Below, one piece after another: positions 29,329-38,262 of a stretch of 64,000 bases of DNA. The number at the start of each line of letters is the position of its first letter. The first letter of the stretch is position 1. Location of the stretch: NCBI RefSeq assembly GCF_000010805.1, contig NC_012522.1, forward strand, positions 3,658,001 through 3,722,000, read 5' to 3'. The notes beneath the pieces are model-generated. The model made no database searches. It was not told where the DNA came from and worked only from the letters and a program-made list of their open reading frames with translations. This stretch comes from Rhodococcus opacus B4 (GTDB taxonomy: Bacteria > Actinomycetota > Actinomycetes > Mycobacteriales > Mycobacteriaceae). Both the position numbers and the translations under genes were made by a program.

Positions 29329-30271
29329 GCAGCAACTCGTTCACCTCGTCGGCCCGTTCCAGTTGGACGAAGTGCCCGGCGCCGTCGAGGAGGTGAACGC
29401 CCCGCAGGTCGGGGACGGTGTCGCGCATCCGGTCGAGTGCCTGCGCACCGCTCATCGCGACGACGGGGTCGTTCGCACCGGCCACGAACAGCGTCGGCAC
29501 CTCGATCTGGGCCACCCCGACTCTCGCGGAGCGTTCCCAATTGGCGTCGTACGCCCGGTACCAGTTCAGGCCGCCGGTGAATCCCGTCCGGGTGAAGACC
29601 TCCACGTAGTGCTCGAACTCGTCCTCGGTCAGCCACGTCCACGGCAGCGGCGGGGCGGCGGGCAGCACGTCCAGGTACCCGTTGCCCTCCGACGGGTGCT
29701 GCCAGATGTCCAGGTAGCGGTACTCGCCCGACAATGCGAAGAACAGCCGCTGCAGGAAGCCGCGGGGGTCGCCGTCGAGTTCGCGGTCGGCGACACCCGG
29801 TTCCTGGAAGTAGTGGATGTGCAGGAAGTGCTTGCGCGCCAGCGACGCATAGAGCTCCGACGGGCGCAGCGGGAACCGGTCGGGCATGTAGGGAACGGCC
29901 AGCAGCACCAGCCGCGACACCCGCTCGCGGTGACGCAGCGCGACGGTCCAGGCGACCGGGGCGCCGAAGTCGTGGCCGACGAACACGGCACGGTCGAGTT
30001 CGAGGGCGTCGAGCAGGCCGATCAATGCGTCCGACACCCGCTCGTTGGTGTAGTCGTCGATGTCGCGGGGCACGTCGGTGCCGCCGTAGCCGGGCATGTC
30101 CGGCGCGATCGCGCGGTATCCGGACGCCGCGAGGGCCCGCATCTGGTGCCGGAAGCTGTAACCGAGGCCCGGGAACCCGTGGCACAGAATCACGGGCGGA
30201 CCGTCACCCAGTTCGCTGATCTGCCAACGGAATCCGTCGACCGTGACCGATCGCTCCGTCGACGTCGCCAT
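29309..30271 (-). CDS. Epoxide-hydrolase-like alpha/beta hydrolase
   Basis: 320 residues. The oxyanion turn H-G-F-P-G-L near residue 31, nucleophile elbow V-G-H-D-F-G-A near residue 103 with aspartate as nucleophile, a cap-domain N-W-Y-R-A-Y supplying a candidate ring-opening tyrosine, an acid in A-N-D-P and the His in G-A-G-H-F together match epoxide hydrolases (haloalkane dehalogenases use a similar frame). It would open epoxides to diols in the cytoplasm. It runs alone and is divergent from a GntR regulator. Confidence 0.86.
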   Translation of the reverse strand: MATSTERSVTVDGFRWQISELGDGPPVILCHGFPGLGYSFRHQMRALAASGYRAIAPDMPGYGGTDVPRDIDDYTNERVSDALIGLLDALELDRAVFVGHDFGAPVAWTVALRHRERVSRLVLLAVPYMPDRFPLRPSELYASLARKHFLHIHYFQEPGVADRELDGDPRGFLQRLFFALSGEYRYLDIWQHPSEGNGYLDVLPAAPPLPWTWLTEDEFEHYVEVFTRTGFTGGLNWYRAYDANWERSARVGVAQIEVPTLFVAGANDPVVAMSGAQALDRMRDTVPDLRGVHLLDGAGHFVQLERADEVNELLLSFVGG

Positions 30272-30387
30272 TCTCCGAATCCCTCCACCGGCTGGAACGC
30301 GTTCTCGCAGTGTACCGTAACGGCGACGCCACTAGAATGCTCTTGACTTGCAGTGGACCGACCGACCGGGGAAGTGGGTGATGCGCA

Positions 30388-31143
30388 ATGGTGGAGGCAC
30401 GCTCCCGCCATGAGTTCGTCGCGGTCCAGCTCCGTCAGCGCATCATGCGGCGGCAGTACGCGGTGGGGGAGTCGCTGCCGAGCGAGAGCATGCTGTGCGC
30501 AGAATTCGAGGTGTCGCGCGGCCCGGTGCGCCAGGCCCTCGCGACGTTGAAGAACGAGGGGCTCATCCAGCTGTCCCAGGGCAAACCGGCCGTGGTCCGC
30601 AGCCACGATCTCACGCAGACCCTCGACACGTTCACCCCGTTCTCCCAGTGGGCGCGCCGCACCGGCCGCACCGCGGGGAGTCGCACGATCGAGATCTCCC
30701 GCCGCCGGGTGTCCGAACCCGCCGCCGCCGCGTTGGGAGCGGAACCGGACGACTTCGTCGTCGAGGTTCTCCGCGTCCGACTGCTCGACGGCGAACCGAC
30801 GATGCTCGAACGGAGCACGTTCACCGACCGCGTCGGCTCCCTGCTGTTCGAGTTCGACATCGACTCCGGGTCGATCACCGACTACCTCACCTCCCGCGGC
30901 GTGAGGTTCGAATCGATGGAGCACGTGCTCGACGCCGTCGCCGCCGCCGAGGCCGACGCCGAACACCTCGGCATCGCCCCCGGCAGCCCCCTGCTACGGG
31001 AACGCCGGACGTCGCGGGACCAGCACGGCGACATCTTCGAGTACGCCGACGACCGGTACCGTCCCGACCTCGTCGCCTTCAGCATCGTGAACGCCCGGAC
31101 CGTCGACCCGCGGGTTCCGTCGGCCGAGAGCGGCTGTCCCTGA
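30388..31143 (+). CDS. GntR-family regulator, HutC subfamily (UTRA domain)
   Basis: 251 residues. The winged helix lies at residues 10-75 (L-P-S-E-S-M-L-C-A-E-F-E-V-S-R-G-P-V-R-Q-A-L), followed by a UTRA ligand domain ending near residue 240. HutC-type regulators repress catabolic operons until a small ligand binds. The gene converges on a phosphonatase-like HAD gene and an FAD oxidoreductase, a grouping that in other bacteria accompanies aminophosphonate use, so it is a likely regulator for them. Confidence 0.86.
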   Translation: MVEARSRHEFVAVQLRQRIMRRQYAVGESLPSESMLCAEFEVSRGPVRQALATLKNEGLIQLSQGKPAVVRSHDLTQTLDTFTPFSQWARRTGRTAGSRTIEISRRRVSEPAAAALGAEPDDFVVEVLRVRLLDGEPTMLERSTFTDRVGSLLFEFDIDSGSITDYLTSRGVRFESMEHVLDAVAAAEADAEHLGIAPGSPLLRERRTSRDQHGDIFEYADDRYRPDLVAFSIVNARTVDPRVPSAESGCP

Positions 31144-31168
31144 TCGGCGGCCCCGGAATCGGGCCGGA

Positions 31169-31870
31169 TCAGGCGGCGCGGAGTCGGTCGAGCAGAGCGG
31201 GCAGGTCCGCGACACTGTCGAGGACGTGGGTGGCCCCGGCCTCGGACAGTTGGGTGGCGTCGTGGGCGCCGGTGAGCACGCCGACGGAGGCGAGCGCTCC
31301 GGCGCGCAGGCCGGTGGTGATGTCCGACGTGGTGTCGCCGAGCACCACCATGGACTGCACGGACGGGGCGCCGGCGCGCATCAGCGCGGTGAGCGGCATG
31401 TCGGGGAAGGGGCGGCCGCGGACACCGTCACCGGGGCAGAGCACGACGTCGGCGACGTCCTCCCAGCCGAGCGCGTGGATGATCGACATCTGCGTCTCGC
31501 GGGCGAATCCGGTGGTGAGCGCCGTTTTGATGCCTTGCTCCCGCAGCGAGCCGAACAGTTCCTCGGCACCGGGGACGGCGCTGCAGCGGCCGTCGCCGAC
31601 GAGTTGGGCGTAGCAGCGTTCGAATTCCTTGTTCGCGGCCTGCGCCTGCTCCTCGTTTCCACCGCTGAGGTGGCGGAAGACGACGATCTTGGACTGGCCC
31701 ATGGTGTCGGAGACGTACTCGAGCATCCGCTGCCGGTCGTCGTCCGTCTTCGACAGCCCGGCGTGTGCGTCTGCGGCGAGGAAGGACTGCTGCACCAGCC
31801 CGCTGTCCTCCACGGTGGTGCCTGCCATGTCGAAGACGACGAGGCTGATGTCCCGGTGATGTGTTCCCAT
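31169..31870 (-). CDS. Phosphonatase-like HAD hydrolase
   Basis: 233 residues. HAD motif 1 is F-D-M-A-G-T-T-V, the D-x-A-G-T form specific to the phosphonatase group; motif 2 is A-L-T-T-G-F; motif 3/4 is V-L-G-D-T-T-S-D-I. The lysine in M-G-Q-S-K-I falls where PhnX phosphonatase has its Schiff-base lysine, which would allow C-P bond cleavage of phosphonoacetaldehyde-like compounds. The match is to the PhnX-like group (TIGR03351). It is 48 bp downstream of the FAD oxidoreductase gene. Confidence 0.83.
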   Translation of the reverse strand: MGTHHRDISLVVFDMAGTTVEDSGLVQQSFLAADAHAGLSKTDDDRQRMLEYVSDTMGQSKIVVFRHLSGGNEEQAQAANKEFERCYAQLVGDGRCSAVPGAEELFGSLREQGIKTALTTGFARETQMSIIHALGWEDVADVVLCPGDGVRGRPFPDMPLTALMRAGAPSVQSMVVLGDTTSDITTGLRAGALASVGVLTGAHDATQLSEAGATHVLDSVADLPALLDRLRAA

Positions 31871-31918
31871 TTGTCGTGTTCCTCTCGGTGAATGTTGTTG
31901 CGGGATGGCTCTGTTACG

Positions 31919-33043
31919 TCAGCTCCCGAAGACGTGGTCGATCCGGTCCCTGGCCAGACCCATGCCGGTCGTCATACCGATGCCGGTGGTGACGGTGACG
32001 ATGTGCACCCCCTCGATCGGTTCCTCGATCAGGAACTCCGAATCGGGGGCCGAGCTGTATACGCCCTGCCAGCGTTCGATGACGGTGACGTCCCGGACGC
32101 CGAACAGGTCGGCGGCCTCGCGGATCAACACGTCGAACCCGCGCTCCGACTGGAACGGCTCCGCCGAGACGTCACGGATGTGGGTGTCGCCCACCAGGAT
32201 CGAGCCGTCGGGCTGCGGCGTGTACATCTGGTGGAGGTCGAGGTCGACGTAGTCGGGGTGTTCCTCGCGCAACCGCGCCGCGAGTGCCGCCGTCGCGGGC
32301 AGATCCGCGAAACCGCGGTACCGCACGAGCGACCATCCGGTGAACAGCGGCGCGGGCAACGGCGCCGGCAGCGGCATCCGCGCCCGCAGCATGTGGAGCC
32401 GGCACCGCAGGAGCCCTTCGCGCTCGGCCTGCTCCGGGAACAGGCGATCGATGTCGTGATTGACGGTGACGAACACCGTCCCCGCCTGCAGGTCGCCCCG
32501 CGACGTGCGGACCACTCCGGTATCGAATCCGGCTGCGGCGGTGCGCCAGAAGAAGTCGACACCGGACGCTTCGAGCCACCGCGCGACGGCGGGGGCCGCC
32601 TCTCGCGGGTCCACCTGGAGGTCACCGGTCAGGTACATGCCCCCGACGACGCGGTCGCCGGAGACGGGCAGCGCGGCGAGGATCCGCTCGCGTGGCAGCA
32701 ATTCCGCCTCGGCCGGTCCGCGTCGGTCGGCGAACTCGGTCAGCACGGCCATTTCGTCGTCATGCCGTGCCACACAGTAGGTTCCGGACTCGGAGGACCA
32801 GAAACCCGCCTTGCGCGACAGATCGAGCCAGTGCTCCCGGCCGGCCAGCGCGTAGTCGCGGGCGACACCCGACTGGGCGGTGATGCAGACGTGACCGAAG
32901 TTCTGGACGGATGCGCCCGCGACGCGGTCGGCCTGATCGATCACCGCTACCGACAGGCCGCGATCGAGCGCGTGGTAGGCGTGCGCGAGTCCGACGATTC
33001 CGGCGCCGACAACCACCACGTCGTAGCGTCGTTGATGTGTCAT
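31919..33043 (-). CDS. FAD-dependent amine/amino-acid oxidoreductase (DAO family, TIGR03364 type)
   Basis: 374 residues. The dinucleotide-binding N-terminus V-V-V-V-G-A-G-I-V-G-L-A-H-A is at residue 9, and the body matches D-amino-acid-oxidase-like flavoproteins. The TIGR03364 branch is usually found beside phosphonatase-like HAD proteins, as here, and is thought to oxidise aminophosphonates. It would act first, with the HAD enzyme using its product. An 18-bp imperfect palindrome lies just upstream. Confidence 0.83.
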   Translation of the reverse strand: MTHQRRYDVVVVGAGIVGLAHAYHALDRGLSVAVIDQADRVAGASVQNFGHVCITAQSGVARDYALAGREHWLDLSRKAGFWSSESGTYCVARHDDEMAVLTEFADRRGPAEAELLPRERILAALPVSGDRVVGGMYLTGDLQVDPREAAPAVARWLEASGVDFFWRTAAAGFDTGVVRTSRGDLQAGTVFVTVNHDIDRLFPEQAEREGLLRCRLHMLRARMPLPAPLPAPLFTGWSLVRYRGFADLPATAALAARLREEHPDYVDLDLHQMYTPQPDGSILVGDTHIRDVSAEPFQSERGFDVLIREAADLFGVRDVTVIERWQGVYSSAPDSEFLIEEPIEGVHIVTVTTGIGMTTGMGLARDRIDHVFGS

Positions 33044-33070
33044 GGGCTCAACTGTGGACCGCGGACGCTC

Positions 33071-33088
33071 AACATGTCAATACAAGTT
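33071..33088. promoter_or_regulatory. Operator-like palindrome before the FAD oxidoreductase
   Basis: AACATGTCAATACAAGTT: arms AAC-A-TGT and ACA-A-GTT pair except for the central arm base, with a 4-bp spacer. It lies 28 bp before the oxidoreductase start, in AT-rich DNA, and is a candidate site for the nearby GntR protein. Confidence 0.5.
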
Positions 33089-33135
33089 GCTGGAATTAAC
33101 CACAGGTATATATAAGCTTCAATGGAACGTGGGCG

Positions 33136-34233
33136 TCAGTTCGGAATCGGGATGACGATCGGCGGCAGACCCGGTATCTGCACCTGGATCTGCTGCGGCG
33201 GAGCGGGCACCGGCGCGGGGGCGGGCGGCGGGTAGTTCACCGGCGGCTCGGGTGCGGGCGGCGGTGCGGCGACGGGCGGCGGCGGTGGGGGAGGCGGCGG
33301 CGGAGGGGCCGGGGCGGGTTCCGGAGAGGGGACAGGCGCGGGCCGGGGAGCGGCCTGCTGCACCACGGCGGGCGGCGAATCGACCACCGGTGCCTGGACT
33401 TCCACGGGCGCTACCGGATCGCGGCGCTCGGCGGGCTGCTGCGGACCGGAGCCGATCGGCACCGACGACAGTCCCCCGGTCATCAGGTCGACCACGGCCA
33501 CCTCGGTCATCGCCAGGTTGGAGGGCTGCACGATGTACAGCCGGTCCTGCTGGAATGTCGGCCACGGATCGCCCTCGAGTTTCGCGTCCTGGTTCACCAC
33601 CGGGGACAGCAGCGGGCTGCCGCGCATGCACCGGACGCGGGGTACGCCGTGGTCGTCGATGAGCACGATGGTCCCGGCCTGGAGCACCGACTGGAATGCC
33701 ACCGCGTGGCCGTCGTCGAAACCGTGATTGGTGACGCGGGTATCCGCGCGGAGCAGGACCGGAGTGAGGGTCCGGACGTAATTGCGCACGTCGTCGACCT
33801 GGAACACACTCGACCAGGCCTCCAACCTCGCCGGATCTCCCTCGAGGTCGTCGACGAGCCGCTGCCGGTCGCAGAGCACCCGGTCGGGACTTCCGCCGTA
33901 GAGCCCGGCGCGGTCGCCGACCACCCGGATCCCGGCGGCTCGCGGCTCGCCCGGCAGGTCGGTTCCGGGCGGGCCGAACGGGACCGTCGTCGGCGTCTGC
34001 GGCGGGAGCAGCACTTCCGTCCACGGCAGTTGTCCGGTGTCGGTGGCCCGGTCGAGGTCGACCGGGTCGGGGTTGCCGCCGGAACCCGAGGAGCACGCCA
34101 CGGTCACCGCCGCGGTAAGGGCTCCGAGGACCGCCAGCCAGCTACGCGGTGCGCGCCCGGGGCGCGTACCGGCTCGAACGACTCGTCTGCGTCGGGCACG
34201 TCGTGCAGCCGGCCCGGCGTCGTCGGTGGCCAC
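33136..34233 (-). CDS. Proline-rich lipoprotein with DUF6777-type domain
   Basis: 365 residues. An arginine-rich start and hydrophobic run end in the lipobox-like A-V-T-V-A-C-S-S (Cys near residue 47). The central 150 residues (A-G-L-Y-G-G-S near 108, Y-V-R-T-L-T-P-V-L-L-R-A-D-T-R-V-T-N-H-G-F, G-V-P-R-V-R-C) match DUF6777, an extracellular domain also found on actinobacterial kinases. The last 110 residues are proline- and alanine-rich, including runs of P, probably crossing or binding the cell wall. Function unknown. Confidence 0.78.
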   Translation of the reverse strand: MATDDAGPAARRARRRRVVRAGTRPGRAPRSWLAVLGALTAAVTVACSSGSGGNPDPVDLDRATDTGQLPWTEVLLPPQTPTTVPFGPPGTDLPGEPRAAGIRVVGDRAGLYGGSPDRVLCDRQRLVDDLEGDPARLEAWSSVFQVDDVRNYVRTLTPVLLRADTRVTNHGFDDGHAVAFQSVLQAGTIVLIDDHGVPRVRCMRGSPLLSPVVNQDAKLEGDPWPTFQQDRLYIVQPSNLAMTEVAVVDLMTGGLSSVPIGSGPQQPAERRDPVAPVEVQAPVVDSPPAVVQQAAPRPAPVPSPEPAPAPPPPPPPPPPPVAAPPPAPEPPVNYPPPAPAPVPAPPQQIQVQIPGLPPIVIPIPN

Positions 34234-34303
34234 CCCGCCATCGTAGGCACAGTCACTGATCGGCCGGGCCGTATTGCGGCGTGGTTGCCGGCCCGGCCGT
34301 CGG

Positions 34304-34678
34304 TCAGCTGGTGATCATGTCCTCCTGCGACCAGAACGCCCTCATCGACGTGATCTTGCCGTCGTCGTCGAAGGTCATGACGTCGATCGGCGCGATCTCC
34401 AGCTTCTGCTCACCGAGGTCGGTGACGAGGGAGAAGTGGAACGCCGCCGAGTTGCCGGCGATCTTCAGGGTCAGGAGTTCGCCGGTCTGCTTCAGCGGTT
34501 CGATCACCCCGTAGAACTCGCGCAGCGATTCCACCGAGGTCCGCGGCTCGGTGCCCACCGGGTCCTCCACGGTGGCGCCCTCGGCGTACAGCGCGACGAC
34601 GTCGTCGGCGGTCCCGGTGGCCACCGCCTCGATGTACCTCTCGACGGTCTTGCGGATGTCTTCTGCGGACGGTGCCAT
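34304..34678 (-). CDS. Ketosteroid-isomerase-like protein (SnoaL/NTF2 fold)
   Basis: 124 residues, near the size of steroid delta-5-3-ketoisomerase. A Tyr near residue 15 (V-E-R-Y-I-E-A-V), an Asp in T-V-E-D-P-V-G near residue 39 and an acidic D-V-M-T-F-D near residue 99 occupy the places of the catalytic Tyr, base Asp and second Asp of KSI. This supports a real double-bond isomerase, though the fold also serves other reactions. It lies downstream of the MFS transporter, past a hairpin. Confidence 0.78.
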   Translation of the reverse strand: MAPSAEDIRKTVERYIEAVATGTADDVVALYAEGATVEDPVGTEPRTSVESLREFYGVIEPLKQTGELLTLKIAGNSAAFHFSLVTDLGEQKLEIAPIDVMTFDDDGKITSMRAFWSQEDMITS

Positions 34679-34774
34679 GATGCGAACTCCTCAGTCGAAT
34701 AGAACGTGTTCTAGCCGTGAGAATAACGCAGCACCGGCCCGGTGGGGAGCCCCTTCTCCCAGGCAGCGGGAGGT

Positions 34775-34813
34775 GTCCGCCCCCGCCGACGTGGAAAGTC
34801 GGCAGGGGCGGAC
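34775..34813 (-). terminator. Strong hairpin at the end of the acyl-CoA cluster
   Basis: Arms of 16 nt (34775-34790 and 34798-34813; GTCCGCCCC and GCCGAC blocks with one mismatch) around a 7-nt loop, 14 bp past the MFS stop. Probable terminator for the minus-strand cluster. Confidence 0.6.
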
Positions 34814-34826
34814 GGGGAACTACCGG

Positions 34827-36236
34827 TCACGTACGCGGCGCGGACGCCTTCTCCAATGTCTCCAGCCTGGGAGCGCTCGCCGCGGCCGTCGGCGCAGCGG
34901 ACACGGACGACACTTCTTCGAGCGACTTCCCCTTGGTTTCGGGCGACATGAAGAAGCAGATCACGAACGCGACCGCCGTCAGGACCGCGCCGAAGAGCAT
35001 CGTGGTGCCGGTGCCCAGCGAGGAGATGCTCAGCGGCAGCAGGTAGGTGCCGGTCGCGGCACCGAACCGGCTGACGGCGGTGGCGATTCCCACGGCCGTG
35101 GCCCGGAACTCCGTGGGGAAGAGTTCGTTGGGGTAGATCCACACCAGGATGCTCGGGCCACCCGAGATGAACGCGTACGCGCAGAAGGCGGCGACGATGA
35201 ACCAGAGCGGTCCGTCCGCCCACAGCCACAGCCCCGCCAGCGGAATCACCATCAGCGCCAGCGGAATTACCGCGATCGGGCGCCGGCCCCACTTCTCGAC
35301 GAGGAACAGCGCGGGAATGGACCCGGCGACGATGAGCCCGATGATGACGGTCTCGACGATCAGCCCCGCGGAACCGTCACCGGAGATCGAGAATCCGGAC
35401 AGGATCGTGGGCAGGAACGTCAGCAGCGCGTAGAGCGGGGTGACGACCGCCAGATACAGGGCGCTGCACATGATCAGCCGGGCGAGGTACTGGCCCCGGA
35501 AGTAGATCCTGATGTCGGCCTTCGGCTTGTCGGCGGTGTCTTCGACGGTGACCGTGCTCAGGTCCAGTTTTTCCCCGTAGATCTGCTCGACCACGGCCTC
35601 GGCGTCCGCCACCCGGCCGTTCTTCAGGAGCCACCGCGGCGACTCCGGGATTCCGCGCCGCACGAGGATCACGATCAGACCGAGCACCGCACTCGACGCG
35701 AGCAGCAGGCGCCAGTGGTCGTTGCCGCCCGAGATGCCGACGACGAGTGCACCGACCACGTAGGCGGCGACGGCGCCCGCCGACCAGGCGACGGCGGACA
35801 TCCCGACCATCGCGCCGCGCTTCCTGGTGGGAGTGAACTCGGTGAGTAGCGAGGTGGCGATGGGGTAGTCCGCACCGATGGCCGCGCCGATGACGAACCG
35901 CAGCACTATCAGCTGCCACGGCAGCTGGACGAACACCGACAGCACGCACGCGACGACGAGCACGACGAGGTCGAGGGCGTACATCTTCTCCCGGCCCACC
36001 CGGTCGGTGAGGAAGCCGAACACGGTGGCGCCGAAGAAGATACCGATCAGCGAGGCCGCACCGATCAACCCGGCCTCGGCCGTCGTCGGGTGTAGCTGCT
36101 CGTGCACGCCGAGCAGGGCCACGCCGATGATGCTCATGACGTACCCGTCCAGGAATGGTCCGCCACAACACGCGATCAGGAGCTTGGTGTGAAACCCGCG
36201 TTTGGCGGGTCTGTCCATCACGTCGAAGGAACTCAT
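34827..36236 (-). CDS. Major facilitator superfamily transporter, sugar-porter-like
   Basis: 469 residues with twelve predicted membrane segments. The family signatures are G-F-L-T-D-R-V-G-R-E between segments 2 and 3, P-E-S-P-R-W-L-L-K-N-G-R after segment 6 and E-K-W-G-R-R-P in the second half. D-x-D in the first segment region (L-D-G-Y) recalls aromatic-acid transporters. Its position at the end of an acyl-CoA degradation cluster suggests it brings in the organic acid degraded there. Confidence 0.87.
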   Translation of the reverse strand: MSSFDVMDRPAKRGFHTKLLIACCGGPFLDGYVMSIIGVALLGVHEQLHPTTAEAGLIGAASLIGIFFGATVFGFLTDRVGREKMYALDLVVLVVACVLSVFVQLPWQLIVLRFVIGAAIGADYPIATSLLTEFTPTRKRGAMVGMSAVAWSAGAVAAYVVGALVVGISGGNDHWRLLLASSAVLGLIVILVRRGIPESPRWLLKNGRVADAEAVVEQIYGEKLDLSTVTVEDTADKPKADIRIYFRGQYLARLIMCSALYLAVVTPLYALLTFLPTILSGFSISGDGSAGLIVETVIIGLIVAGSIPALFLVEKWGRRPIAVIPLALMVIPLAGLWLWADGPLWFIVAAFCAYAFISGGPSILVWIYPNELFPTEFRATAVGIATAVSRFGAATGTYLLPLSISSLGTGTTMLFGAVLTAVAFVICFFMSPETKGKSLEEVSSVSAAPTAAASAPRLETLEKASAPRT

Positions 36237-36310
36237 GTCGTCTCCACTACGTAGATTGGTGCCGTCACCCTCGGGGTGGCGGTCGAGTCGGCCGCACTCG
36301 GCCGGTACCG

Positions 36311-37039
36311 CTAGGGGGTTGTCTTGTTCAGCGCCGAGTAGGCGAGTTGCTCGAGCAGCAGCGACGCGTGGTGCGGGGCGTCCGCGCTGACGTCCAGCAC
36401 CTGCTTGGTGATGCTCAGCGCCAGCGGCGAATACGCCGCGAGTTCGTGCGCGATGCTCAGCGCCTGCTTCACGTGCTCCGCCGGCGGGGCGATCTCACTG
36501 ACGACGCCCCAGCGTTCGGCGTCCGTGTGATCGAAGCGCCGGCCGCGCAGCACGAGGTCGCGGGCACGGCCGGCCCCGACGATGCGGGTGATGCGGGTGA
36601 CGCCGCCGGAACTGGGGAGGATGCCGATTCCGATCTCCGGGAATCCGAAGACCGCGGCCGGATCGGCGACCCGGATGTCGGTGGCGAGGGCCAGTTCGAG
36701 GCCACCGCCGAGGCAGTAGCCGGTGATCGCGGACACCGTGGGCTGCGGGAGCGCCGCGAGCGCCTCGTACACGGACCCGGACGTCCGGTAATACTCGGCG
36801 ATCGCCTCCGGCGTCATCTCCCGCAGTTCGGTGACGTCCGCGCCGGCCGAGAACACCGAGTCGCCCCCGGTGAGGACGACGGCGCGACTGGACTTCACGT
36901 CCGGCGACCCCAGCGCGCCGAGCAGCGCGGCCTCCATGTGCGTGGACAGCGCGTTCCGCTTCCATTCGCGCCGCAGGGTCACGACGGCGACGTCGCCGTC
37001 CCGGCGCACATCGACGGTTCCGGTGTTCTCGGTCGGCAT
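36311..37039 (-). CDS. Enoyl-CoA hydratase/isomerase (crotonase family)
   Basis: 242 residues. The oxyanion segments S-A-G-A-D-V near residue 65 and G-G-G-L-E-L-A near residue 108 are present, and both catalytic glutamates of hydratases are at their expected places (in G-G-G-L-E-L and in F-P-E-I-G-I-G). It would add water to a 2-enoyl-CoA. Its start is 4 bp after the acyl-CoA dehydrogenase stop, so the two are co-translated. Confidence 0.88.
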   Translation of the reverse strand: MPTENTGTVDVRRDGDVAVVTLRREWKRNALSTHMEAALLGALGSPDVKSSRAVVLTGGDSVFSAGADVTELREMTPEAIAEYYRTSGSVYEALAALPQPTVSAITGYCLGGGLELALATDIRVADPAAVFGFPEIGIGILPSSGGVTRITRIVGAGRARDLVLRGRRFDHTDAERWGVVSEIAPPAEHVKQALSIAHELAAYSPLALSITKQVLDVSADAPHHASLLLEQLAYSALNKTTP

Positions 37040-37043
37040 CGTG

Positions 37044-38243
37044 CTACTTCTCCCCGGCCTCGTAGCGGAAGGACAGCAGGTTCTCGAGACCCCGCTTGTT
37101 GGCCTCGTTCGCGATGACCAGGCGCTGGATCTCCGACGTGCCCTCCCAGATGCGGTCGACGCGCAGTTCGCGCCACAGCCGCTCGACGGGGTAGTCGCGG
37201 ATGTAGCCGCGGCCGCCGAATATCTGGACGGCCCGGTCCACCACCCGGTTGGACGCCTCGGATGCGGCGAGCTTCACCGTCGCAGCCTTGGCGTGCAACG
37301 TCTTTCGCAGGTCGGCGTCGTTCGGGTCGGCCTGGTCGAACTCCCACGCCACCTGGTGGGTGAGCGCCCGGTTGGTGGTGATGTCCACGACGGAATCGGC
37401 GATCATGCCCTGGATCAGCTGACGGTTGATCAGCGGTTCGCCGCCCTGTACACGCTCCCGCGCCCAGTCGACGGCCAGGGTCAGCGCCCGCTCGGCCGCG
37501 CCGATCGTGCGTGCGCCGATCATCAGCCGCTCCTCCGTGAACCAGTCGCGGGTGAGGTCGTGGCCCTGTCCGATGCCGCCGAGGACGGCGTCCGCGCCGA
37601 CGCGCACGTTCTCGAACGTGAACTCGGGGTGCTCGTAGACGAAGGTGTGGGTGTAGCGGGGGATGTGCTTGATCTTCACGCCCGGCGTGTCGACGTCGAT
37701 CAGGAAGATCGTGGCGGCGTTGTCGGGTTCGACGTTGGCCAGCACGATGAGGTAGTCGGCGACGTCACCGACGGTGACGAACCACTTCTCGCCGTTGATG
37801 ATGTAGCCGCCGTTGCCGTCGGGGGTCGCGGTGGTGCTCGCCGCGGAAAAGTCGGAACCGGCGTTGGCCTCGGAGATCGCGACGGCGTCGCGGCGGTCAC
37901 CGCGGGCACCGGGGATCAGGTAGCGCTCCCGCTGTTCGGGGGTCGCGTGGGTCAGCGGGTTCGCGGGCCGCCACACCGTGTCCCACAGCGCATTGGTGAG
38001 CTTGCCGAGTTCGTCCTGCACGACGGCCTGCTCGAGCACCGTCAGTCCCGCTCCGCCGTATTCGACGGGGGTGTTGATCGCCTGCAGTCCCGATGCGAGG
38101 ACGGCCGCCTTGATGGTGGCGTGGGATTCGTCGGAGATCCCGTTGTTGCGTTCGCACTCGTCCTCGAACTGCATGATCGTGTCGGTCAGGGCGCGGGCGC
38201 GCTCCTTGAGGTCGGCGAGGCGGGGGCTGTATGCGAATTCCAT
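37044..38243 (-). CDS. Acyl-CoA dehydrogenase
   Basis: 399 residues, normal length. FAD-binding segments E-A-N-A-G-S-D-F-S-A and E-K-W-F-V-T-V-G-D lie in the middle. The C-terminal R-I-W-E-G-T-S-E-I-Q carries the glutamate in the position of the catalytic base of medium-chain enzymes. It oxidises an acyl-CoA to the enoyl-CoA used by the next gene product. It lies 19 bp after the CoA ligase. Confidence 0.92.
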   Translation of the reverse strand: MEFAYSPRLADLKERARALTDTIMQFEDECERNNGISDESHATIKAAVLASGLQAINTPVEYGGAGLTVLEQAVVQDELGKLTNALWDTVWRPANPLTHATPEQRERYLIPGARGDRRDAVAISEANAGSDFSAASTTATPDGNGGYIINGEKWFVTVGDVADYLIVLANVEPDNAATIFLIDVDTPGVKIKHIPRYTHTFVYEHPEFTFENVRVGADAVLGGIGQGHDLTRDWFTEERLMIGARTIGAAERALTLAVDWARERVQGGEPLINRQLIQGMIADSVVDITTNRALTHQVAWEFDQADPNDADLRKTLHAKAATVKLAASEASNRVVDRAVQIFGGRGYIRDYPVERLWRELRVDRIWEGTSEIQRLVIANEANKRGLENLLSFRYEAGEK

Positions 38244-38262
38244 GGTTCAGAACTTCCTTGTG

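Noticed and set aside
33268..33310. GC-rich simple repeat as a separate element
   Set aside because: It is the coding sequence for the proline run of the lipoprotein, not an independent repeat.
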